64,000 nt of DNA from Isoetes taiwanensis (taxonomy: Eukaryota; Streptophyta; Lycopodiopsida; Isoetales; Isoetaceae). The notes beneath the pieces were generated by a model. It was not told where the DNA came from. It ran no database searches and saw only the letters and a program-made list of their open reading frames with translations. Positions 12,793 to 21,700 of this stretch are shown here, one piece after another (within the stretch, counting starts at the first letter, position 1; the number at the start of each line of letters is the position of its first letter). The stretch lies in NCBI GenBank assembly GCA_021234155.1, contig JAJEKV010000033.1, positions 8,176,635 to 8,240,634 on the forward strand, written 5' to 3'. Position numbers and translations under genes: made by a program.

Positions 12793-14290
12793 TGTGATGT
12801 TCCAGTACGATATACGGTCTCAAGACGTATACCGTACTGCGCCGTCACGCGTACACGCCGTCCAGTCGACGTGTACGCCGACGTATACCCAAGCAAGGAC
12901 GCCCTAGGGGACAACTTGCAATGGTGCGCACACTTAACAATGCGCGCACCTTTAGACCTTTAACCCATTAAAGGTAGACCAAGGGTCATGGAAAACCCTA
13001 AACCTAACTGATAGCCTACATAAGGCATCAAACCCTAACATTCCCTTTTTCGCCCACAGACCTTCCGAGCTCCGATTCGCGTACCTGAGGAGTCAATTCC
13101 AACTCCCACGATCTGCCTGTGCGCCCCAGCTAGTCAGATCATCCCTCCGACCGCATCCCGAAGCAGAACAGGGACATGGACGCCTTCAGATCGAGAGGAG
13201 TGAACCAGGGAGCAGGTATTTAGTCGATTGAATACCTTAAACCTTGTTCCAGCCTTCGAACCAGTAGGTTTAACCTATTAAATCGCCCTTAGCAGCCAAG
13301 TAGATCCTGAGATTGACTCTAACGAAAGAACCTAACTCTATGTATTAGATTAGTTCTTATTATTTATGTTCATATGATGGACGGATGTATTCTGTGGACT
13401 CATTGTATTGGGAAGGGGGGTAGAGACTTAAAGCTTAGTAGATCATGCTCCTAGCTAGTCCCTCTTAGTGCATTACTAGAATTCGGCCTGTGTACAAGAA
13501 CCAAACTTGGTTGTGGGTGAAGGGGCCAGACTGGCTTAGAATGAGGTTCGTGTTCTGACCCTTGACCGATCCCTCTGGTGTGTAAGGCCTACCGGGGATC
13601 AGAGTGACTAGGTCTAATGGCTTGCCACTGAGTGTGGGTAAGGCATGGGCTCGACACCCGTGGGGTGGAGTTCACCTTCCAGTGGGTTAAGTCGAATAAG
13701 GGCAGTGGCCCTCTAGTCACCTTGGGTCAGCATGTAGATCTCTGGAGGGAGTGATCCCTACCTGCCCCATCGGGACTAGGGAGATGTAACCCAGGAATAG
13801 CCCCTTTGGCTATGCACCCGGCGGGCTACAGTCGGGTTCCAACACTTCTCAACCTACTCTACAAAGTGTGCACAGGAGGGGCGGATGGAGTGGACAACCC
13901 TAAGCCATGCTCTTATGCCAGCCCAATCCATTGTCATGATTCTGTCTGCACTGAACTCTGGAGACCCAAGCTTGTCAGTCATCCCTCCTGGAGTCTGAGC
14001 CTTGGGTAGGAACTTCCATGTATTGTGCTGATCTTTGTCTATGCAGATGTTGGTGTGCCACCCTTCGAGGTGGATATATGATGTTATGTTACTGACGTGT
14101 ATGTTTACGCTTCCGCAGCTAGGTAGGCCCTGAGGGAGACGGGGTAAATGACCCCTTCACTCTTCCCACTGTGGATGCTAGACGATCACAGTGATATGTG
14201 GAGGGCCCTGTATCAGTGTGGAGCTGGTGCGGGGGATGAACTCCTATTTGTATACGGTGCGGGCATCGTATACGAGTAGGGGACGTCACA
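12793..14290 (+). repeat. 5' LTR
   Basis: 1498 bp, beginning TGTGATGTTCC and ending GGGGACGTCACA. It is nearly identical to the 3' LTR: I count roughly twenty substitutions or small indels outside one block. That block, about 12825-12880, is quite different from the 3' copy, but both copies contain a hairpin there (here GCGTACACG at 12849 pairing with CGTGTACGC at 12870). The small open frames inside are LTR sequence, not genes. The low divergence implies a fairly recent insertion. Confidence 0.95.
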
Positions 14291-14291
14291 A

Positions 14292-14305
14292 TGGTATCAG
14301 AGCCA
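14292..14305 (+). other. Primer binding site, initiator Met tRNA
   Basis: TGGTATCAGAGCCA begins two bases after the 5' LTR. It is the usual plant retrotransposon match to the 3' end of initiator methionine tRNA, where minus-strand DNA synthesis starts. Confidence 0.95.
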
Positions 14306-14497
14306 TGTTCTTGGAGACCAAGAGCAAAGCACTGACCATGCTCCCAGTAGTACTAACTTGATAGGACCCTCAAGCCTCGAAAAGTGGGAAATTTTTTTCT
14401 CATTTTTGTAGTTTATGCTAAGCTAGTAACATTTAAGTGAATTGGAACATAATAAGACTAAAAATAATGAGCCAAAAAAAACTTGCCAGGCAAGGTG

Positions 14498-14564
14498 GTC
14501 TCACAGGTCGCGCCTGGTCAAAGAACTAAACTTTAGTTTTTGAGTGAGGCGCTAGCTGTGAGAC
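14498..14564. promoter_or_regulatory. 67-bp palindrome P1
   Basis: The left arm starts GTCTCACAGGTCGCGCCTGG, the centre is AAACTAAACTTTAGTTT, and the right arm ends GCGCTAGCTGTGAGAC. The arms pair almost completely around a one-base centre. It is the first of four copies, about 290 bp before the TATA box of the H3-like gene. It could be a protein-binding site, a cruciform, or a hairpin in the genomic RNA. Confidence 0.9.
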
Positions 14565-14687
14565 ATCGAGCCAAGATCACTCAAACATGATGAATTTGAG
14601 AAAAATAATATGGTAAGGCTAGTTCTAAGATAGGAATTAATTAGAATAGCATGTTTAAATTACTTAAATTACATAAAAATGTGTGAG

Positions 14688-14754
14688 ATCTCACAGCTCG
14701 CGCCTGGTCTAAAAACTAAACTTTAGTTTTTGAGCGAGGCGCGACCTGTGAGAC
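14688..14754. promoter_or_regulatory. 67-bp palindrome P2
   Basis: The second copy, 190 bp after P1 and about 100 bp before the TATA box at 14857. It has the same TCTCACAGCTCGCGCCTGG arm, AAACTAAACTTTAGTTT core and GCGACCTGTGAGA closing arm. The substitutions relative to P1 still mostly permit pairing. Confidence 0.9.
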
Positions 14755-14856
14755 CAATAAGTAGGAAAAGTCTGAAATAAGTGTAAGTTTTAATTAAATA
14801 GGTGCCTTAGCATGTTAAATAGAGCAACTTGAATTTTGACCTAAAACTTGCCAAGC

Positions 14857-14865
14857 TATAAATAG
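14857..14865 (+). promoter_or_regulatory. TATA box of the H3-like gene
   Basis: TATAAATAG in the context CCAAGC-TATAAATAG-AAG. It lies 109 bp before the ATG at 14966, with a C-rich CCCCCCTCATTC about 15-25 bp downstream as a plausible start region. The same TATA plus CCCTCATT arrangement recurs before ORF2, which argues for real internal promoters rather than chance. Confidence 0.65.
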
Positions 14866-14965
14866 AAGTAGACCCCCCTCATTCGCACATTCCCGCCTTA
14901 GAAACCAGCTCTCGCTCCCTAAGGCGATCTTTGGCGCCCGAGATCCGATTGACGATCTGTCAAAC

Positions 14966-16240
14966 ATGGCACGGACCAAGCAGACTGCGAGGAAAGCCCG
15001 CCCAGGCGAAGCAACCAGCGCCCTTGATTCCAACACGATTCGGCGCATGCTTCAGGAGCGCCTTCTTGACCCCAACGATCAATCTTCTTCGAGTGAGGGA
15101 GAACCTTCGAACGAGCACAATCAAGAAGAAGAAGCACACTCAGAAGCAGGAACGGAGATAATTGAGGAACAGGAGGAGGGAGCGCAGCGGGAAAAGAGGA
15201 CCAAGGCCCGAGAGGAACAGAAGATGCCGACTCCAGAGCCGACCATTGAAGAACAAGTCGAAGCCTGGATTCGAGAAAAAGAAGCAGAGGAGCAGCAAGA
15301 GCAGAGCGAGCCGAGGCTCGAGCCGGCAGAAGAAGCAGACCTCGCTACTTTTATCAAGAAGTATGAACGCTGAGAGAGGAAAAGGGAACAAAAGAAGAGG
15401 AAGAGGGAAGAAGAGGAGGCAAAAGCGACCGAAGAACTCAGGAAGAAGAAAGGGAAATGGGTGGGGAGCCCCAGGAAGCTCAAGGAAGTCCCCATGGTGA
15501 AAAAGCCCAACCCCAAGATCACCATTACCGAACACCCACCCGATCAACCCCCGGCCTCCTCGGAGGATTCTGACAGAGACCATAACCCCAACACTGAGGG
15601 GGCAGGCTCCTCCAAACCCCCGACTGTTGAGCAGGTGGTAACCGAGCAGGTAGCGCCCGAAGAGGAGCAGCAGGACACAGTGAAGAAGCCCCCTCCTTAC
15701 CCGAAATGGGACAGGAAGAAGCAACCCCGGCCTGCCCGAGAGTCCTACGTCACGGACCCGGTAAAGATCTACGAACGAAAGATGCGGGAGCACAATGCAT
15801 ACATGAAGGAGTGGGAGGCATACAACTCCTACTATCAGGAGAACAGGGTATAGACGATCGAGGGCGGACACCCAACGAAAAGCCAGACTCTAAGGCCGCC
15901 ACCACCAAAGCCCAAGGTCCCGAAGAAACCAGCAAAGAAGAAAGTCAACAGGAAGGAGGTGGAGAGAAGAGCACTGAGGGAGATTAGGCACTTCCAGCGC
16001 AGCTACGGCCTCCTAATTCCCCGTGCCCCCTTTGCTCGACTAGTTCGAGAGGTGATGCAGAACTTCACGACGGACTACAGGGTCACGGATGAGATGCTGC
16101 TCGCATTACAGGAAGTAGCGGAGCAGAAAATAGTGCAACATTTTGAAGACTCGACGGCTTGCACTGTTCACGCTAAGCGAGTAACCCTCATGAGACAAGA
16201 TATGCTCCTTGCTAGTCGCATTAAGGGAGAACGCCCTTAA
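14966..16240 (+). pseudogene. Histone H3-like chimeric protein, two in-frame stops
   Basis: One frame of 424 codons, broken by TGA at 15371 (codon 136) and TAG at 15851 (codon 296). The start ATG sits in the good context AACATGGC. Residues 2-10 are ARTKQTARK, identical to H3 residues 1-9; H3 Ser10 is replaced by Ala. Residues about 20-310 are Glu/Lys/Gln/Pro-rich and probably disordered. Residues about 312-331 are basic (PKKPAKKKVNRK), a likely nuclear signal. Residues 336-424 are a full H3 histone fold, colinear with H3 A47-A135 without gaps; by hand I count about 49 of 89 identities to plant H3 as I remember it. VREV, LALQE, FED and the C/H pair in CTVHAKRV are kept. IRHFQ and LLIP.APF recall CENH3, but loop 1 has canonical H3 length. 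There are no introns, unlike many host H3.3 genes. Presumed role: incorporation into, or mimicry of, chromatin. Confidence 0.92.
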
Positions 16241-16385
16241 ACTTTTTGTAAATAATCGAAAAATTTTGTAATAATAGAACAATTTTGAGTACTTTGATTG
16301 TCTGAACTTGCTTAATTAGGACAAGTTAGCAGGTTTTAGTTTTTATTTTAGCAAAATAGGACATTTGCAGACCGAAATGCGTGAT
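16241..16385. other. Spacer after the H3-like gene, possible 3' end
   Basis: AT-rich sequence follows the stop directly, with TTTTTGTAAATAATCG, TTTTGTAATAATAG and similar T/A-rich signals of the kind found at plant poly(A) sites. This would fit an mRNA ending before the second palindrome pair. No ORF. Confidence 0.4.
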
Positions 16386-16452
16386 GTCTCACAGCTCACG
16401 CCTGGTCAAGAAACTAAACTTTAGTTTTTGAGCGAGGCGCAAGCTATGAGAC
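16386..16452. promoter_or_regulatory. 67-bp palindrome P3
   Basis: The third copy, starting GTCTCACAGCTCACGCCTGG and ending GCGCAAGCTATGAGAC around the AAACTAAACTTTAGTTT core. It lies between the H3-like gene and ORF2. Confidence 0.9.
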
Positions 16453-16585
16453 CTTGCCCAAACTTGCTCAAAACAGCTCCAAATTGACCAAATAAGGGGT
16501 CAATCCTACCTGATTTGATGAGCCCGTCATCCTTACACCCTTAAATTACCTAACTTGGACACGTTTTGATCAAAATGGGACTGAT

Positions 16586-16652
16586 GTCTCACAGATCGCG
16601 CCTGGTCAAGAAACTAAACTTTAGTTTTTGAGCGAGGCGCTAGCTGTGAGAC
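16586..16652. promoter_or_regulatory. 67-bp palindrome P4
   Basis: The fourth copy, 200 bp after P3, starting GTCTCACAGATCGCGCCTGG and ending GCGCTAGCTGTGAGAC. The P3-P4 spacing matches P1-P2 (190 bp). It lies about 180 bp before the TATA box of ORF2. Confidence 0.9.
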
Positions 16653-16829
16653 CTCCTACCATTTCTTCACCAGAACTTGTCCAAGTGATCTTCATCTTTA
16701 GGTAATCCAACCATGCTCCAACCCTTAAATTAGTCTTCAAACTCCCATTTTGACCTCCGTATAGGCTAGAATTGGCCAACCCTAAGAATTTTCCAAGTCA
16801 CCCAAAAATTAGGGTTTTACCTTTTTTTT

Positions 16830-16839
16830 TATAAATAGG
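16830..16839 (+). promoter_or_regulatory. TATA box of ORF2
   Basis: TATAAATAGG preceded by a T run and followed by TCCCTCATTTCACACG, which parallels the TATAAATAG and CCCTCATTCGCACA before the H3-like gene. It is 122 bp before the ATG at 16952. Confidence 0.65.
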
Positions 16840-16951
16840 TCCCTCATTTCACACGTAGCACCCTACAAGTTTGCTCCTGCCCTCTTAGCCGATTTTCCAA
16901 CTCTCTGAGGCGCTCTTGCAACCGTTTGCTACTTTCTTCCGCATTAAGCTC

Positions 16952-18480
16952 ATGGCAACCTCTGATTTCCGCAGATGGTACAGCGTCAGCGCTCATGCTG
17001 CCGAGGCCGACATCGATGAAATTTTCCATGTCTTCCGGAAGGAGGTAGATGTCCAAGCAACTTTGCACGCAACCCCAGCTTACAGCAGAGTCCTGTCGGA
17101 ATTCCAAGCTAGGGTAGAGCCATCACTAGTGCAGCTTCCACCTTGCATAGGCTACTTTGTTCCTAGGCAATCCCTTCAAGCAGCTTTAGGCGATGTTCCA
17201 AACATTGCCAAGTATCTCACAAACAAGGCCCAGCGCACGCCCGAGCCAATGGTCCTAACTGTCAATAGGACCAAATATTTCTCTTTTAACACTGCCCTGG
17301 CAATTTTTCTTACCCATCGTGCCGAGAACACCGTGGGAGAAACCTCCATTCCCCCCATGGACGTGGACCCATTAGCCACAGCAGCAGAACAACAGCTCCT
17401 TACGCAGTACGAACAGGAGCAGGAAGGAAAAAAAGAAGAGGACTCAGAAGAAGAGGAGTCAGAAGAAGAGGAGGAAGACTACGTCGAGCTCGACCTAGCG
17501 GAAGAGCGGCGACAAGCAGAATAAGAGTGGCAAGACTTCGAAAGAAGCCGGCAAACTCTTAGAGTCGCGCCGCCCCTTGGGCTAGGCATTACAAGCCTAG
17601 CCCCCATCATTGTCGAGGGCGAAGAATTTTTGCTTCTCAGCGACATCCAAAACCTCCCGGAGTGCAGGGAAAGGGAGTATCGACCTGAAGAGTTGCTGCA
17701 CCAACTCCGAAGAACGGACCTAGACGACTTCATCGTCCGAGGAGCCTCCGACTTCCCACTCCAAGTAAGGGAAGCCGACACTTACACGGGAGAGTCGACC
17801 TCCGACATCCAAGCCTACAACAACATCAGGCAGATGGAGGCAGACCAGGCCGCAAACCAACTGCCGACGGAGGAAGAGTTCCTTGCTCTACAGGAACAGA
17901 TGGGGATCCGCCAACGGCAAGCTCTTCGGCAACGCCTCCCCGGGAGAGAAGAGGCGAGTTCGACCTCAGGAGAGCTTCAGCAACAGTCAGAGACTACAGG
18001 GAGCTCACCACGGTGGAGGTTGATGACTTTGCGGGTAGACACAGAGCTGGAAGCCGAGCGGGCGAGGACCCGTCACGCAACGACAGGTCGTTGCGGTATT
18101 ACCTCCCCCTGCTGATGGATGGAAGAATAGCGGTAATTCACCGCAAATTCACCCCCAGAGGCGAGGAAGAAGTATCGATGCTAATTGTGCTCTCAGGATT
18201 TGGCCGGCATGCGCGGCTACCCCTCAACACCGAGTATGCCATCCTGGTGAAGAGAGCGGTAGCACTCGATGTTTTTGACTTCGCCATACCTTACAGGCGG
18301 CAGGGAAGACTGGCAATGACCGCAGCTTATACCTCCGAGCGCAGAGTGGAAGACTTGGCGAGAGCTTTGCAGGGTGGATCTTCAGTCAACGTCCTTAGGA
18401 ACTTGGGTCATTCAGTGGGAACAGCCCAAGTGAAGAAGTTCCTAGAGGACAATCCATCCTACCGGCGACATCAAGAATAG
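16952..18480 (+). pseudogene. ORF2: unrecognised protein with an acidic tract
   Basis: Starts at ATG 16952 (MATSDFRRWYSV). The frame runs to TAA at 17522 and continues in frame to about 17930. A frameshift then moves the reading to another frame that runs to 18480. Combined length is about 510 codons. The N-terminal 140 residues look folded (RRWYSVSAHAAEADIDEIF, YFVPRQSL, VLTVNRTKYFSF). Next comes a strongly acidic tract, EEDSEEEESEEEEEDYVELD, near 17440-17500. The middle is Gln/Glu-rich. The C-terminal about 130 residues look folded again (LRYYLPLLMDGRIAVIHRKF, MLIVLSGFGRHARLPLNTEY, SVGTAQVKKFLEDNPSYRR). I recognise no family. Acidic tracts are typical of histone chaperones and activators, so a partner role for the H3-like protein is possible; that is inference only. 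It has its own TATA and palindrome pair. Confidence 0.8.
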
Positions 18481-18708
18481 TTAGCAATCTTGATCCCGGA
18501 AGTTTTTAATTTTGTATTAGCATATTATAAAATATGAATATAACTTCTTTTTTGCACTTTGTATGTTTTGTTGATGTAATTTTTCCCCACAATTATACCA
18601 ACATCACATATAATGCAAAGAGAACAAATAAAACTAACCATACAGCCATAACCAACTGTGTGTGCAGATAGAGAACAACGAAAGGTTGAACAAAACAGGA
18701 GGCCCAAC
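18481..18708. other. Spacer between ORF2 and gag
   Basis: AT-rich, with TTTTTAATTTTGTATTAGC and TTATAAAATATG that could act as a poly(A) region for ORF2. TGTGTGTGCAG at 18657-18667 could be a 3' splice acceptor just before gag, joining a leader exon from the LTR transcript. No palindrome of the P1-P4 type occurs here. A frame open from 18658 starts with GTG; the first ATG is at 18709. Confidence 0.4.
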
Positions 18709-21700
18709 ATGGACGAAGAGACTCCTGACAGGCAACCCATCCCCAGGAACCTCTTCGAAGGATATGGTCCCATGACCCCAGAAGAGGAGATGTCGCAGAT
18801 GCGAACGGAGCTGGACCAGATAAAGGCCCTACTAGCAGCCCAAGCATCATCCGGGCCACGAACGACACCCCAAAAGTCGGGGAAGGACAAGAGGAGGAGT
18901 AAGAGAAGGAGGTCCCCCAGCATAGAGACTTCAGACTCAAGCTCGACCTCGGGTTCTGAGTCCGAAAAGGAGACGGAACCATTGCCGGACCACAGAGACG
19001 GCCGACAGAAAGATACTAAGGCCCTAGACTACCAGAAGAAAGTCGACTCGGCACTGGGCAATGTGTGGAAAGCCCGGAAATTAGAACAGTTCTCGGGCGA
19101 GAACAGATCCGGCCTTGAGGCAGAGGCATGGCTCGACGAAATGAGCGAGTATGGCAATGCCTATGGCATGAAGGATAAGGACAAAGGCAGGGTGGCAACA
19201 GCCAACCTGAAAGGGGCCGCACGCATATGGTGGAAGGGCTATGCCAAAGCCCATGGATTGAGCAGGGATGCTTGCCGATTTAAGAAGTTCTCAGAAGCTT
19301 TCAAGAACCACTATGTTCCTCGGGAACACAAGTCAAATATGATGCAGCAGTTCTACAGATTGCAGCAGGGCTACAAGACGGTGCAGAAGTACACCGAAGA
19401 GTTTATGAGACTAAGGCTATATGTGCCGAAGCTGAGCGAGAAACACGCAGTGGAAAGCTACATAGAAGGGCTGAACGAAGAACTCAGGAAACTCGTACGG
19501 GCAATAGACCCCAGAACAGTGTCTGAAGCAGAGTCCAAGGCAATTAGTTTGCAAGGATCGGGGCCGCAGAGCAGCGCACAGAGGCAACCTTACTATCAGG
19601 ATAGAGGGAAAGCAACAGGGAGCTACAGTCCTAGGGCAGCCAGCCCAAGCCCAGCAAAGTCCCCATACAATAGCAACCAGGGGAAACAACAGGAAAGAAA
19701 GCAGGTGTCCTTCAAGGACAAACAGGAAGGGTCCAATTACTCGAAAGCAGTACGGTCCTTCCTACAGGCGTTGCCCAAGGAGAAAAGGCAGGAATGCATG
19801 GAGAAGCAGCTCTGTTTTAGATGTTTCCAGCCGGGCCACCGAACAGCGAACTGCCCATTTGTTATGAGCTCAGCGCTAGCAGAGTTGGGTGGATGGGACA
19901 CTCCATCAGACGAGGACGGCGAGGAGGCACGCGATTACATTCAGGGTGAGTGCCACATCTTCGCTGCTATAGATACAGAACAGGCAGAGACCCAGTATAA
20001 GGTAATCACCACAGTAGGGAAGGCAAAGGCCAAGTCCTTCATAGTCTTGATAGACTCCGTAAGTAGCCATAACTTCGCATCCCCGAGGATGGTTGAAATG
20101 TTGAAACTGAAACCCCTAAAGTCCAAACCAAGGCCCGTAATCTTGGCAAGCGGGGCAGTAAGACATACAGTTGGGAAGAGAATCAACTTCGACATTGACT
20201 TGCCAGGGATTAATATCCAGATGGGGGCAGAAGTAATGGGCATTGGCAAATACGACTTGATCGTTGGAATGGAATACCTTGGACCAGCAGGGGCCATCAT
20301 TGATTGTGGAAAGCGTAAGGTGACCTTCCCAACGCCCGACGGCAAAGTCATTGATATCACAGGTAAAGAAGTCACCCCCATCATGCAATGTATGTCCGTT
20401 AAGAAGCTGCTCAAATCTATAAAGAGCGAGAAGGTAGCATACATCTTCAAACTCGAGATTGAGGAACCCGAGTCGGAAGGAAGCAAAGAAGACAAGGTGC
20501 TCAGCAAGTTGCCCAAGCCAATCGCCAACTTGATTACGGAGTTCCACGATCTCTTTCCAGATGAGATCGAGAAGCTTCCTCCTTACAGGGGAGTAGAGTG
20601 TGAGATAGCACTCGAGCCAGGGACCAAGCCGACAAGCAAGGCCCCATATAGAATGACCACACATGAACTCACGGAGCTAAAGAAGCAGCTACAAGAATTG
20701 CTCGATCTAGGCTTCATCAGGCCTAGTGTCTCACCATTTGGGGCACCCATCCTCTTTGTCAAGAAGAAGGATGGAAGCTTGAGGATGTGCATAGATTACA
20801 GACAATTGAACAAGCACACCATTAAGAACAAGTACGCACTCCCCAGGTCAGACGACTTGATGGATCAGCTCCAAGGGGCAAAGGTCTTCTCCAAGATCGA
20901 CCTAAGGTCAGGTTATCACCAGATCAGAATAAAAGAAGAGGACATCCACAAAACCGCTTTCAGGACCAGATATGGGCACTACGAATTGACCGTAATGCCA
21001 TTTGGACTATCCAACGCCCCAGCTACGTTCATGAGACTCATGAACGACATCTTCAGAGAATACTTGGACACCTTTGTGATAGTATTCTTCGACGACATTC
21101 TGGTGTATGCTCAGCACGTCAGAAAGGTGCTCGAGAAGTTAAGGAGGCATCAGTTGTATGCCAAGTTGTCGAAGTGTCACTTCGCAACAGAGAAGGTGGA
21201 ATACCTCGGTCATGTGATTTCAGCAGAAGGAATCTCGACAGACCCCGCCAAGATTGAAGCAGTAATCCAATGGCCGGCACCAAAGAACGTCCATGAGGTC
21301 AGAAGTTTCCTTGGCCTAGCAGGGTATTACAGGAAGTTCGTGAAGAACTTCGCAAAGATAGCAGCCCCACTGACGGACTTAACAAAGGCGGAGAAAGTAA
21401 AAAATTGGGCAGACCATTGGCTCAAGAAAGCCCAAGCAGGATTTGAGTTGTTGAAGGAAGCCTTGACAACCACCCCCGTCTTGACCCTGCCAGACCCGGA
21501 AAAGGACAAGTTAGTGGCAACGGACGCAAGCAAGATAGCCACAGGTGCAGTGCTGATGCAAGAAGAGCGGGTAATAGCGTACGACTCAAGGAAAATGAAC
21601 GACGCCAAAACGCGTTACCCGACGCATGATCAAGAGCTGCTAGCAGTTGTCAGGGCATTGAGAATCTGGAGGCATTACCTCTTAGGGAGGAAATTCCAGT

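Noticed and set aside
13806-14009. 67-codon open frame present in both LTRs (also 29132-29335)
   Set aside because: It is LTR sequence kept by the recent duplication; no start context or family likeness.
15371-15853. Programmed stop readthrough in the H3-like gene
   Set aside because: There are two stops of different type, and further stops in ORF2 and gag-pol in the same copy; ordinary decay is simpler.
15140-15871. A 243-codon open frame on the minus strand opposite the H3-like gene
   Set aside because: Its Leu/Ser/Phe-rich product is what the complement of a Glu/Lys-rich coding region gives; it has no family likeness and no promoter.
14966-16240. H3-like gene as a simple host H3 retrocopy inserted by chance
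   Set aside because: The 310-residue insert, the position exactly between primer site and gag, the matching promoter module with ORF2 and the lack of a separate target duplication or poly(A) all argue for a gene belonging to the element. A search for other copies would decide.
17900-18115. Programmed ribosomal frameshift in ORF2
   Set aside because: No slippery heptamer was recognised near the switch point, and the copy carries other disabling changes. An indel is more likely.
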